DNA of 64,000 nucleotides from assembly GCF_000801105.2 (NCBI RefSeq), contig NC_079517.1, positions 22,639,579 through 22,703,578 on the forward strand, written 5' to 3'. Shown here in pieces: positions 10,568 to 21,481 of the stretch. The position numbers and the translations under genes were made by a program. Source of the DNA: Raphanus sativus. Its lineage: Eukaryota; Streptophyta; Magnoliopsida; Brassicales; Brassicaceae. The notes under the pieces were generated by a model. The model saw only the letters and a list, made by a program, of their open reading frames with translations, was not told the DNA's origin and searched no databases. The stretch's first letter is position 1; each line of letters opens with the position of its first letter.

Positions 10568-11835
10568 AGGAGCTGTTCGTGAATCATCTGGATGGAGATG
10601 AGAGCTTTTGTTTTTTAGACATTAAAAGTACAAGTCATCTAGATGGTTCATCTTAATGAGTTTTAAAAATTTAGTCTTAGTTTTGAAATCAACTTGCTGG
10701 TCCAAATTGGATCATTTGAATAGAGATAGTTCATTCAAAATAACATAATATCTATTATACCCCTATTATAATTTACAAAGTATAAACTTAACATAATATT
10801 ATTTTATAACTAACGAAAATTGACAAAACCACAAAACGCATTTTTCACCAAAACTACGAACAATTTTTTTCTGCCAACACCGTAAAACGCATTTTCTCGT
10901 CAAAACAGCAAAAACGCATTTTCTTGCCAAAACGGCAAAATTCTCGACAAAAACGCAAAAACATATTTTCCGCAAAAACACAATTTCCCGCAAAAGCCGA
11001 CAAAACGAGGTTTCCCGCCAAAACACGGTTTCATGCCAAAACCGCAAAAATGCAGTTTTCCGCCAAAACCCAAAACACGGTTTCCCACCAAAACACGGTT
11101 TCCCGCCAAAATCACAAATATGCAGTTTCCCACCAAAACCGCCAAAACATGGTTTTCCGCCAAAAACCCAAAAATGTGATTTCCCGCGAAAACCGCAAAA
11201 ACGTGATTTTCCGCAAAAAACGCAAAACTCGATTTTCAGCCAGTACAACAAAAACATGTTTTCCCGCTAAAACGCATTTTCCTGCCAAAATCCTAAAAAT
11301 ACGTTTTTCCACCGGAACCGCCAAAACAAGTTTCCCCATCAAAATCTTAAAAATGTGTTTTCGCCAAAACCGCGAAAACGCGGTTTCCCGCAAACCCCAA
11401 AAACACATTTTCTCGTCAAAAACCGCAAAACACTTTTTCTGCCAAAATCTCAAAATACGTTTTTTCACCAAAATCACAAAACCGTGTTTTCTTGCCAAAA
11501 CCAAAAATCATATTTTTCCGTCAAAACCGAAAAATCTCAATTTGAAATAATTATATTGTAAATATATTAGACTAAATAATTAAAGTTGATATAGTTAAAT
11601 TAATATAAAACATATAATTAAATCAAAACAAATGTATTTTAGTAATTTATTTACTGAACTCATCTGGATAGAAATTGAAATAGAGAAACAAACATAAATT
11701 TAATTTAGATGGTTCATCTAAATAAGCCATTTGGATGGACAAACAAACATTCCATAAAGTCTGAATGGATCATCTGGATTAATCATACAAATCAATCATC
11801 TAGATGGAGATGACAGATGGTGAAACGAACAACCC
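10568..11835. mobile_element. Harbinger-like element carrying a minisatellite
   Basis: Imperfect terminal inverted repeats (GGAGCTGTTCGTGAATCATC at left; the right end read inward gives GGGTTGTTCGTTTCACCATC) with a putative TTA duplication (10565-10567 and 11836-11838), as in PIF/Harbinger elements. Subterminal ATCTAGATGGTTCATCT motifs recur at both ends. There is no transposase frame; most of the interior is the tandem array listed separately. Superfamily assignment is from ends and duplication size only. Confidence 0.45.
10812..11545. repeat. Degenerate minisatellite, units about 25-28 bp
   Basis: Roughly 730 bp of repeated TTTCCCGCCAAAACCGCA-type units, A/C-rich on one strand. It generates long open frames on both strands (K/T/F-rich on plus, F/G/C-rich on minus), which are artefacts of the repeat and not genes. 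Confidence 0.85.
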
Positions 11836-11838
11836 TTA

Positions 11839-11991
11839 AAAGAGAAGTCATGACTTATTACATGTGTGATACTTAAAGTGGACCATCTTCTAGGAATTAT
11901 TAATTACAATATACCTATCATTTAATTTTAGATTATATATATGTAGCTACTTTAATCATAATATCTATGTAACTACTTTAATCATACATAC

Positions 11992-12026
<35 letters not shown>

Positions 12027-12611
12027 AAATCCAACAAATTTTTTGAAAAAGATTTTAACAGATCTCAGTGCTTAAAATTTGATATAATTTTTCACTAATT
12101 TCGTAATTAATACTAAAATATTGTTATACATTAATATATATTCATTTATCATTTATAAAACAGAAATAATAATTCTATTAATTTTTATTTATTTATAATC
12201 ATAATCTTTCAAACATAAATAAAAAACTTATGTTAAAATAATATAGTATGTTAGTAAAACGGGTTTCACATAATAAATTCTATAATACATGTATACAAAT
12301 TAAAATATCTTAAAACTAAATATATAACAATATATTATCTAAAATGAATAAAAATAAAATTTCTGAAAGGTAATCTAGGTATATTTGGAATCCCTTAATT
12401 TTAAACCTACAAATTAGTTTTTAAATATATGTGAAAGTTTGAAACAATTGATTAATTATGAAATGTAAACTATAAAACTATTGTATTAAAAAAATTATAT
12501 AAATATTTATATAGATAGTATACGTCAATATATACCACTAATTATATAAAACAAATATCTATGAATATATATAAATGAAATGAAACATTTGCGCGGTTGC
12601 GGGGATCATAG
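11839..12611. other. AT-rich Helitron remainder, no gene seen
   Basis: Very AT-rich noncoding DNA with a TA-type microsatellite at 11986-12026. No coding frame is supported. Confidence 0.5.
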
Positions 12612-13787
12612 TCTATAAATATGAGTATACTTCTCCACATTTAGGCAAGTTAATTAGTTAAAGAGGTATCGAGAATTGAAAAAGGAGTCACATGAGTAAA
12701 AAGGGAATATAATAATAAAACAAAATGAAAATTGGGTCAACGAAAAACAGGAAATAAAATAAAACAAAAAGGAAATTGGGTCAACGAAAAAAGGAAAAGA
12801 AAAAACTATAAATATGAGCATACTTGTCCACCTCAAAACCTAGGCTCTAAACAAGTTATTCAGAGTTTAAACTCTTTCTGTTCTCTTTAAACCGTCTCTG
12901 TTCTCTCACTTCTCATCCCTAAATAAATAACGAATCCAGTTTCAAAGTCATCAATCTTTCTTACAACAACAAATCATGGTCTGGTTTGGATACTGCGACG
13001 ACGAACCCGACTCCTTCATCTCCTTCGACCCAGTCTTCACCAACAACCTCAACAACAACCCTAACCTTGTCTTTGATTTCGTATTGGTTTACAGGAAAGC
13101 CCCAAAACCAAGCTCAGATTCAGATTCAGACGACGATCTTGAAGACTTCTGCAATTTAGAAACCCGAATCGTTCGTCAAACCCACGAGTTCGATAGAGAG
13201 TGGCTCATCGGTGGTGATAGGGAGCAGATAGAAGCCAACGTCTTCCTTCTTTCTCTGACATCGTTCATACGCTAACTATTGATATCTTGGATTTAAAGAA
13301 ACACGTGTCCGTGTCTGATTCGCCGGAGATTGAGAGAATACGAGTCGAGATTGATACTATCGTCCCGAGGTTTCCCGATGATGACGACGATTTTGATCTT
13401 GACTTCGATTGAGAAACATATAGAGACGGTGGTTGTTGGGTACGACCAAGCGCTGTGTTGTTATCTCGGTTGTGTTTAGGTTTTGTTTTACTGTTTAAAA
13501 GTTGTGTAATTGAATATTCAATACTGTCTATCTTGTGTTACAAAAAAAATGTCTATGTTGATTTCATGTTGTTACTTGTTCCAGTATGAATCAATACAAT
13601 AAAATTTTCGAATGTTGACAACTGTACGGCACAAGTGTATCTTATCGATTAGCCATTTGTAAGAACAGAGGTTGCTTTGATATTTTCTCTCTTAGCACAA
13701 GAAATATTCAAGTGTAAACTGAAATAAAAGACAAAACTAACATATTTGAACGGCTGCTTTTCTATTTGAAAGAGATAAAAGCTAATC
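12612..13787 (+). repeat. Right arm of inverted duplication (copy B unit)
   Basis: Inverted partner of 1409-2650. It includes promoter modules (TATAAATA at 12807-12814, GGGTCAACGA blocks), the copy B coding region and its 3' flank. Without the intervening transposons, copies A and B would be divergently transcribed from a near-symmetrical intergenic region. Confidence 0.8.
12976..13412 (+). pseudogene. Uncharacterised small acidic protein, copy B (frameshifted)
   Basis: Begins with the same MVWFGYCDDEPDSF start as copy A and matches it closely. About 25 nt present in copy A after GCCAACGTC are missing near 13243, between short TTYC repeats. The shift ends the frame early at 13275 (99 residues). 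The remaining sequence still matches copy A to the position of its normal stop (TGA at 13410-13412), so decay is recent. The promoter with TATA box lies about 160 nt upstream. Confidence 0.75.
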
Positions 13788-14027
13788 AGTTGAGTACTAG
13801 TCACCTCCTCCCATTGCGAAGAGACTAGTTTAAACTTTCCTGAGGCGGATTGCAGCTGCTTCTATCAAAAGAGTAGAATACACAACGCTTGCGCTTCTCA
13901 CCAAACCATGGGACGCAGAGGTTGTTCCTCTTCTCAACTCAGAGTTATAAGAACTGAAAGAAGGCTGTGAAACCTTCAAGGTCAGTAATAGTCACCTCCT
14001 CCCATTGCGAAGAGACTAGTTTAAACA
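13413..14027. other. 3' flank of copy B plus repeated 37-bp motif
   Basis: To 13787 this is the duplicated gene flank. After that, a CACCTCCTCCCATTGCGAAG motif occurs twice (about 13802 and 13993) with CCTCTTCTCAAC-type sequence between. No gene is seen. Confidence 0.4.
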
Positions 14028-14724
14028 CTAGTGGCTTCTCCTTACTGCATGCAAACATGAGAAAGAGCTCTCCTTTCCTCTCTGCCAAGAAAGTTTCTCT
14101 CTTGTCCCATTCACCTCATAGTTGATGATAGAACATATGCATCTTGATGACAAACCCATGTCCGGGAAGATGGGTGAAAGGAATACAAGTAGCCTCCTCC
14201 TATGGTAAAGCAATAGAATCGTTCATTGAGATAGACAAGCCTGCTATGCCTATAAAACGGTAAATGAGTAGGGAAGGCCTCGGTGATCCACTAAGTCGCT
14301 CCAGGATGGCAAGTGTTTATAAGTATTTTCTCTCTTGAACTCTTGTAACACTCTAAAGTTATCAAAACACAGTTATCCGATGTAGTAGGAGCAGAGAACG
14401 CGATTGCCTGGTATGGCAACGAGAACATAGGCAGCTTACGAGCTCCCGAGTAAACGGGTAGAGGAAAAACATGTCCTTGGAGATAGAAGTGTACATAAGT
14501 AACCAGCCTTCTTTTGTGTAACACACAGCTGATTCAGCCAGCTCTGGAAGATGTGTAGTGTACAACTTCGATCGTACCGGATCGCGGAGTTCAAACAAAC
14601 AGATACTGCAGCTTCTGATAAGAAATTGAACTCGATAACTTGTAAAACACTTCTCCAAATCCTTATCAATGAATGAAATAGAGAATCCAAGTACGAAATG
14701 ATAAATCCACACATCGATGCTCAA
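14028..14724 (-). pseudogene. F-box/DUF295-type pseudogene
   Basis: Minus-strand frames in two registers give typical DUF295 (F-box-associated) blocks in the right order: LPELAESAVCYTKEGWLL, then FFLYPFTREL, then a block around YQAIAFSAPTTSDNCV, then TCHPGAT, then FYCFTIGGGYLYSF. At least two frameshifts and internal stops break it. DUF295 genes form large, fast-evolving Brassicaceae families with many pseudogenes. A related fragment at 24176-24420 lies next to gene copy C. Confidence 0.6.
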
Positions 14725-14984
14725 ATTTCACAGCGATCTATCTCATCACGATCACCAAAGTCTCTCATAACGACTCAAGAACAATCAAGCATGAAAATGA
14801 AAATACAAAGACTCGAGATATTTATTCAGCTGCAACGGCAAGGCCTCTTCCTGATTCAGAGTCTTTCACCTTCAAACTCTTTTCCCTCTTTCGAAAATAA
14901 ACTCTCATCAGCTTATCAATACCCCCGCGGCAGAATGCAGCTTGTCCCCAAGCTCAAAGTCAGGAAATTGAGAGACTAGGGCCT

Positions 14985-15705
14985 TCACATCCACCCAAAA
15001 GAGTTCTCGTGATCCAGTAGACCGCACCACCACTTCACTAGGCCCTCAAGAATCCCCTCAGCACTGTAACGAGCCTCCAATAAATCTTCAGGAACAACGA
15101 CGAACTCATCCAAGTCATTAAGAACCGAAGGTAAGGGATTCACAGAATGGTTAGCACCCAGAACTGGCTTGAGCTGAGACACATGAAAAACATGGTGAAT
15201 TTTTGAAGAAGAAGGAAACTGAATGCGATAAGCAACATTGCCGATGCGTTCCAAAACTTTGAAGGGACACCATAGTACTTCGCAGCTCACTTTTGACACA
15301 AACGTTTAGTCACCGATGATTGCCTATACCGGCGCAGTTTCAGAAACACATCCTCTCCCACTGTAAACTCCAAGTCACGTCGATGTTTGTTTGCGTTATT
15401 CTTCATCAAATCTTGCGCTCGAAGTAAATGCTCTCTGATCTACAACAACATCTGATCCCTCTCAAGCAACATTGTTTCCAAGTCCGCATTGGTTGTAGAG
15501 CCACGTTCAAAAGGAACAAGTGAGGGAGGATCTCTCCCATAAACTGCTTTGAACAGAGTACACCCCAAAGATTTATGAAAGGTGGAGTTATACCACAGCT
15601 CTGCCCACAACAGAAACTTGTGCCAAGAACGCGGATGAGCAGAGGTGAAACAACGCAGGTAATTCTCCAGACATCGATTTAAAACCTCCCTCTGATCAGC
15701 TGTCG
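14985..15705 (-). mobile_element. Ty3/gypsy pol fragment (integrase C-terminus), decayed
   Basis: The minus strand encodes, from 15705 downward, the region after the integrase catalytic domain ([17 protein letters not shown], then [11 protein letters not shown]), with a stop and frameshift. Frame 14985-15299 carries the usual gypsy C-terminal block (VAYRIQFPSSSKIHHVFHVS). Both ends are truncated and no LTR is recognised, so it is a relic. Confidence 0.75.
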
Positions 15706-15839
15706 ATTACCTCTTTTAATTTTAACTAATTAACTTGCCCAAATGTATTAATGATATTAATATTAATTCTTTAACACTAGTTAATTATACCATAAACTGT
15801 GAAAATATTGCATTGACAATATTACGGCCAAAAATTTTA
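15706..15839. other. Orphan fragment of the copy A/B promoter module
   Basis: ATTACCTCTTTTAATTTTAA and the following ACTTGCC-type sequence match the promoter repeat seen at 2490-2650, but no gene copy follows. The rest is AT-rich. Confidence 0.5.
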
Positions 15840-15844
15840 CATTT

Positions 15845-16029
15845 TGTTGTAAATAAAGAAGAGAAGAGAAGAGAAGATAGGAATTGGTGTGTCTTATTCA
15901 TTGAGTAATGTATCCTTTATATAGGTATACAATAGCTTGGAGACCAAGTAGAACTTGGTGAGCAAGTAAACTTAGGAATCAAGTAAATCTAGAACATTCC
16001 ATAATAGACATCACACAATATTCATAACA
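15845..16029 (-). repeat. 3' LTR of copia-2
   Basis: 185 bp, TG...CA, with an AGAAG repeat near one end. No difference from 22035-22219 is found by reading. Confidence 0.95.
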
Positions 16030-16339
16030 CTTCCCCTTGATGTCCATTATGCGTGTAAGATGCTATCTCGTTAAAAACCGAGATTGTAATGCCATAACCG
16101 TCTAGAGTTTGTAATGCGTTTGGAATACTGCCTCGTTAAAACCTTTCCATGGTAAACCCAAAAACCCAATGTGGTAAAAACGGGAAGCCATGGATAGGAA
16201 AAAGAGTACAGCCGCATTACTTCCCCTGAAGTGAACATCACTGAAGGCTTCTCAGTGATCGCATACCAATCTGCTGCATAAGCTTCCTGAGCGTGCATGT
16301 TGGTAATGCCTAAGTGAAGAGGTCGGCTGAGTTCTCGCT

Positions 16340-16770
16340 GGATCTGACTTAGAGTACCTTGACCTCTCCTTCTTTCTGAAGATCGTGGGTGAAGAAGAAC
16401 TTGGGGAGAACATGCTTAGTCTTGTCACCCTTGATGTAACCATCTTTGAGCTGAGCTATGCAGGCCGCATTGTCTTCGTAAAGAACGGTCGGCTCGTCTT
16501 TACCATCCGTGATCTCACATGCTGTCTGAATATGGTGTGTCATGAGTCTCAACCAGACACACTCTCTGCTTGCTTCATGGATCGCCAATATATCCGAGTG
16601 ATTGGATGATGTGGCTGATATAGTCTGCTTGACTGATCTCCATGAAATGGTCGTGCCTCCATATGTGAAAACATAGCCGGTTTGGGACTTAGCACTGTGT
16701 GGATCGGACTGGTAATCTGCATCAACAAAATGCTTTCATGATATTCATGGTCCATTCGGATCATATGGTT
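16340..16770 (-). pseudogene. Copia-2 RNase H remnant
   Basis: Minus-strand frames 16549-16764 and 16349-16588 together cover the end of copia RNase H: a DADYQSDPHSAKSQTGYVFT region, then ISWRSVKQ, HEASRECVWLR and EDNAACIAQ, with the DKTKHV block kept. A register change and the lack of any upstream RT show that pol is not functional. Confidence 0.75.
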
Positions 16771-19353
16771 TATCTCTCTTAGATAAATTCGACCATGAAT
16801 GTCTTTGTATGTCCATGATCTGTCCGGATCAAGACATCATCCATAATCCATCCGGATTATGTTCTTGTCCACTATATATCTTATTCATATCCTTTGACCA
16901 AAACTCTTTATGAACTTTTAGTATATGTCCACGGTCTGTTCATGAAGTGGCTATTGTGTTATAATTTGAAGTTTAATCAAAACTAAGCCACTTTTTGGTC
17001 AATAGGACGTTCCTCTCACTTGGATGGTTTAGGTCGGATTTAAGACCTAGAGGAACTGGTCGGAACAAGCTGGACGGGATGGATTGGTCGGGACCAGTGA
17101 TGATTAAGGTCGAACTAGGTCGGACATGATCCTAGTCGGTATGGTTCCCTTTGGTCGTGAATCTGATGGATTCTCAGACCATTTGATCAATCTATTCTTG
17201 GTATGTTGGATCATAGATTCCAACCTTTATATACGGCTAATGATCTCTACTATAGATCATCGTAGTCTCTTCATAGCCTTTCCAAGAATCAATCATCTTA
17301 ATCATCCTTTCTTTAAGTATAAACACAAGGAATATATTGACTACTATATGGATTGATTTGAAACGTTCTTATAGAACTTTCTACTAAGCATCACTTAGTC
17401 TTATCATATCGTGTGTATGCAGCTGCATTTCAGTCCATGAACAACGCAGGAACGATGTTGTTCTATGAGAACTTCTTTCTCATCTTTCAAGGTATCTTAT
17501 ATTACCTTTATATCCAGTGAGATATCCAATGTCTACTACATCTTTCTTAGATGTCCAGATTTCGATATTGGGTAGTAGCATTCACCACATTAGGAATTTA
17601 TTTCCTTGTTCCTTAGTCCCTGTGAGTATCCTTGTGTGATCAAGCCATTCCATTGAATGCTTTATGTAGCAACATGTACGACCACTTGTTTGTACTTTCA
17701 TGTTCTACTGCTCACGATTTTCTTTTCCTCACAAGACTCATCTGTTCACTGGTTAGATGGCGTCTATCTTATGTATTTGGCCAATACGCCCATCATATTC
17801 ATTCTTTATTATAACTCCACGTCCCATTCATTTCTCTATGATGAGTACTCTTACGTGGGTTAGTGATCCTCGCATATCTCTTATGCTCAAGTGCTTTCTC
17901 TTTATCACTTATGAGTGTGTGTATGTGTCGACACTTTATATAATGTTCCATCGCGTTCTATCGCGTTCTAGACATGATACAATCGATTGAGATTTTATTA
18001 TTATCAGGATCATTGAATACTTTGTAGTTTGCAAGGCTACATTGTATGATACCTGTACCTTAGGACCGGCCGGTCTTATCTCATTGTCTAGTATGGTTTC
18101 TCTTTCATGAACCCGGATCTATCATTATGAGCACCTTATCTCTTTCTATCCGAGGTTCCTTGTATATGGAACATACTTGTCTATCTTGTATAGACTTCTA
18201 CAGCAACTTGATTATGTCTCTACTAGGACATTTATATAGTGGTGCTAAGCTGGTATGACTTAGTCATTCTTTCGGGTCTGTCTGGCTATCATTCTTTCTT
18301 TGTTTATGGACGTCCATTACATATATATCTGGTCCGAGGATCTTTGCCAAGACTTGGATGGTTAAAACCATTCCACTTTCACTTTCTATTTACCAGCTTA
18401 TAGCTTTCTCCATGATGTTGGATAGTCGGATTCATCTTGTATGTAATCCGTGTACCTTGGCCACAATATGATCACCTTTGTTTGGCTCATGGTCTCATTG
18501 AATTCGTGGGAGAAAGATCATGTTCTCTTATCCAACATATATTCCCGATTTTCATCTCATCCTTAGATGAGGTATTCCATCCTAGATGGCACATAGGTAT
18601 GTGGTGGTTTATTCATAGACTCTTAGGATGGTCTATATCTGGATTATGACCCTTTATCATCTTTAGACGGGAATATCTATGCTCACTTTATATGTCCTGA
18701 TGTAACTTATCTTTCATACATGTATTCTTGTGGTGTACCCAAGCTTATAGACTTTTGAAGTCTCAACCTTATAGGTTATGCCTTTTACGGCCAAGCTATA
18801 ATGCCTTATGGCCTTCAGCCATGCTTATCATGTTCGGGTTTTATAGTATGGTCATGGACCACACGGAGTGTTTATTCTCCCCCTCATGAACATGCTATAA
18901 AGTACGTTTGTTTGTCCTCACTTAAACGTAATGCTTGGACGGTCAGCATGGTTTTAGACCATGATACACGAATTTGTGGTCTGGTCATGATCACGGGTTT
19001 TGTTCTTACTATCCTCATGATCAGATTATACTTTCGTGTTGCTTGGAACAATGAAGCCTACTGAGTTTCCCTTGTGTACATGTTTCACAACGTGAGATCT
19101 TATGGGATAACTCTTTGTGCCTTATTAATCAAGTTCAGACCAGGATGGCTAATCCGGTCATGCCATAAAGTGTATAAATTCGTTGGTGAACCTTACTGGT
19201 TACCTAGGCTTTTATGCCTTATCACACTGATCCTTAGCATAGTTTTAGATCAGTAGGGAGAATGTAGTCTCGACCTCTTTTGTATGTATGCCTTTGGCGA
19301 TTTTCATTAGCTAAAGGAACATTTCCTTTTTCTTTACTTTGCCCATTGGTTTA
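16771..19353 (-). pseudogene. Decayed pol interior of copia-2
   Basis: 2.6 kb with no usable frame. Faint pol traces on the minus strand are a pre-integrase-like block near 19080-19250 (ending TCTQGKL) and an integrase-like GHNPDI block near 18600-18650. Several perfect short hairpins with 3-5-nt loops occur, for example CATAATCC/GGATTATG at 16842-16861. The extent of the pol relics needs a profile search. Confidence 0.45.
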
Positions 19354-19771
19354 TTATTGAAACCATTTTGATGTGGCTTGTAATGCCATTTCGACTTTTA
19401 CTCCCTCCTCGACCATGATTGGATCTACAACCACGGTTATTGTGGTATCCTTGTCCATGGCCAGTGGGGATTTTGGGTCTTTCTCAATGGGTTTTAGGTG
19501 ATAAATTTTCTGCCTCTTAAGGCCATGCCTTAGGCGTGGTGATCTAGACATACTCTTCTCGAGTTTTCATTCTCATTTGTCAATCAAAAATATTTTTCAA
19601 GCAAATCAATCAAGATAAAAGAAAAACTTTTATTAATGCTATGAAATTTGAATGACAAATTATATTTAAAACAAAACACCAAATCATAAGTATGAAATCA
19701 GAATGTCAAAAGCTTAAACAATAGCCGGCCAGTCCATAATAACATCTTGGACGTGGCTCACATTTGGTTCT
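19354..19771 (-). other. Copia-2 post-gag segment with possible gag 3' end
   Basis: After the gag stop, the minus strand is AT-rich for about 200 nt and contains AATAAA near plus 19636-19641. A basic, arginine-containing frame follows (19354-19551), resembling a decayed gag tail. Plant copia elements can make a separate short gag RNA by splicing and early polyadenylation. The layout is compatible with that, but no splice pair is proven here. Confidence 0.35.
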
Positions 19772-20500
19772 CTATTCAATGAATAAACCAATCTCATCAT
19801 CTATATGAGTCCACCCGAATTTTCTTTTCTTAGCTTCTTCAGCATCACCGTATATCATCTCACATTGATACTCGGCACTTATCTCCATAACATAGTCGAG
19901 TTTGTCGAGGTTGACTTTCCTTTTCTGCTTCTTTTCCTCAAGAGCTGAAAGGTATGAGAGAAGGTCGTAATAGGTTGTGAAACCTTTAGCCTTCTGTGAT
20001 AACAACACTTCCTTTGAATGGATCGTGTCACGAGTCTTGCTTAACAAGTCATAGTTTGTTATCACTACACCACATAGTTTAAGACTATAGGTGATTCTCA
20101 TAAGATCAAAGTGATAGTCATCCACGGATTCATAATCCTGGAACCTCAGAGCCTTCCATTCTTTCATGGACTCATCTAGTAGTGGCTCGAAGAACATGGT
20201 GTTCAATCTCGACCAGAGATCGTAAGGATCGTTGATGTAACTGCACTCATCATACAGATCCTTCACGAGATGCTTTCTCATTATCAAAACAGCTCTACGC
20301 CTTTCATATGCAAGGGTATCATTGCCGTATTTGATACACTTCCCAAGTCCTTTAGACTTTAAATCGGCTGAAGTGTTCATCGCCCAATCAAGGTAATTAT
20401 CTCCATTGAGATCAAGGGCTGGGTAATCCGAGTGATGGAGTCTCGACATCTGAATCATATCAAAATGATTTGTGTTAGTACATACAATTTCTGATGCCAT
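19772..20500 (-). CDS. Copia-2 Gag (UBN2-type capsid protein)
   Basis: 242-residue intact frame from ATG at 20500. It starts with the copia Gag pattern (LDLNGDNYLDWAM) and continues with LWSRLNTMFFEPLLDESMKEW and later SALEEKKQKRK. There is no zinc knuckle inside the frame. Gag forms the cytoplasmic particle that packages the element RNA. A splice acceptor-like sequence (TTTATTTCTTGGATAG on minus) ends 3 nt before the ATG, suggesting the leader is spliced. It is the only intact gene of the element. Confidence 0.85.
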   Translation of the reverse strand: MASEIVCTNTNHFDMIQMSRLHHSDYPALDLNGDNYLDWAMNTSADLKSKGLGKCIKYGNDTLAYERRRAVLIMRKHLVKDLYDECSYINDPYDLWSRLNTMFFEPLLDESMKEWKALRFQDYESVDDYHFDLMRITYSLKLCGVVITNYDLLSKTRDTIHSKEVLLSQKAKGFTTYYDLLSYLSALEEKKQKRKVNLDKLDYVMEISAEYQCEMIYGDAEEAKKRKFGWTHIDDEIGLFIE

Positions 20501-20548
20501 TGGCTATCCAAGAAATAAAAGGCACTCGGCCAGTAAGTAAACAATAAA

Positions 20549-21194
20549 GCCATATGGCTTGTGTGACCAATGCCATTCGGCTATTACACAATTAAATCAC
20601 ATTGCCAGCAAACAAATAAGAGGGCCATACGGCCAGTTTGCATTCTCTTTAGAAATTTACTTTCTCATAACTCATCCATCACTTAATCAACTTATTTGAT
20701 TTATAAATCCCTTGAAAATAGTGGGATGGAAGAGTGCATGGTTTAGCCATACCATATGGTATGCTACATCGATCCATGCGGTTTAAAGGTCTAGTAGTAC
20801 CATTCGGTACACATCCTCGACCAAATAAAACGGATCGTGATTTAGCTGCACTGTGGTGCGCATCATCCATCACCGGTGATTGTGGATCACCGTGGATCAT
20901 CGAGGATCACCGTGGATCACCTTGGATCACTGATCATCGTAGATTATCGCGGATCATCGAGGATCATCATGGATCATAGATCAACGCAGATCATCGTGGA
21001 TGATCACCGTGAATCATAGATGAAAAATCTAGTTGCACCTGAGGGTGAACATCATCGACCATTGATTTTGTTTTATGGTCTAATCGTACTTAAGAGTATG
21101 TATCATCGACCTTTACTTCATATGGTCTAGTCATACCTATTGGTATGCATCATTGACTTAAAAGAAAATCATGGTCTAGCCACACTATGGTGTG
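20549..21194 (-). repeat. Array of covarying mini-hairpins in copia-2 leader
   Basis: Seven units near-share the frame TCTAG..stem-4nt-stem..CATCATCGACC. Stems are CATACC/GGTATG (20748-20763), GTACC/GGTAC (20797-20810), TGCAC/GTGCG (20847-20860), CACC/GGTG (21036-21047), CGTACT/AGTATG (21085-21100), CATACC/GGTATG (21132-21147) and CACAC/GTGTG (21181-21194). All loops are exactly 4 nt and the stems change in a compensating way. Three GCC/GGC hairpins with 4-nt loops lie at 20547-20560, 20572-20581 and 20623-20634. Confidence 0.8.
20868..21015. repeat. GGATCAYCG short tandem array
   Basis: About fourteen degenerate copies of a roughly 10-bp GGATCACCGT/GGATCATCGA unit, between hairpin units 3 and 4 of the copia-2 leader. 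Confidence 0.85.
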
Positions 21195-21233
21195 CATCAT
21201 CGACCAAAAGATGTGGAAAACATTAACCTTATG

Positions 21234-21481
21234 TTTTGTTTGGACATATAGCGTGTCATCCTTAAAGGGGTATCACTTGTTGTCCATACAAAACGAAAGT
21301 CATGTAATCACATGCTTTATATTTTAGGATTTAGGGTTTCTTAAAATCAGATTTAAACTTTAAGGATTAGGGTTTAAAATTCAAATCTGTTTTTAGGATT
21401 AGGTTAAACATTGACCTTAAATTTTGTTTGGACATATAGCGTGTCATCCTTAAAGGGGTATCACTTGTTGTCCATACAAAA
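21234..21481 (-). repeat. Duplicated 60-nt long hairpin in copia-2 leader
   Basis: Two near-identical copies (21234-21293 and 21422-21481) are bounded by TTTTGTTTGGACA and TGTCCATACAAAA, which pair over 12 bp around one T-T mismatch. An inner GTG/CAC and ATCC/GGGT stem lies within. The copies are about 190 bp apart. Confidence 0.8.

Larger units (their letters stand above)
10556..12611 (+). mobile_element. Second Helitron-like element, head to head
   Basis: The plus-strand 5' end TCTATTCTATTAA (10556) continues, after the Harbinger-like insertion, as AAGAGAAGTCATGAC (11839). The 3' end near 12588-12611 has a GC-rich tract (TTGCGCGGTTGCGGGGATC) then ATAGTCTA, lacking the final G of CTAG. The following T belongs to the TATA box of the gene-copy promoter, so insertion between A and T split it from its partner arm. 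No coding. It lies only 6 bp from the 5' end of the minus-strand Helitron. A TA microsatellite is at 11986-12026. Confidence 0.4.

Noticed and set aside
10812..11545. Repeat array considered as CRISPR-like
   Set aside because: Plant nuclear context, no unique spacers, units degenerate and contiguous.
10799..11561. Several long frames on both strands
   Set aside because: Products of the tandem minisatellite; both strands are open because of unit composition.
14362..14724. Intact DUF295 gene
   Set aside because: The motifs are in two different registers with stops between, so it is a pseudogene.
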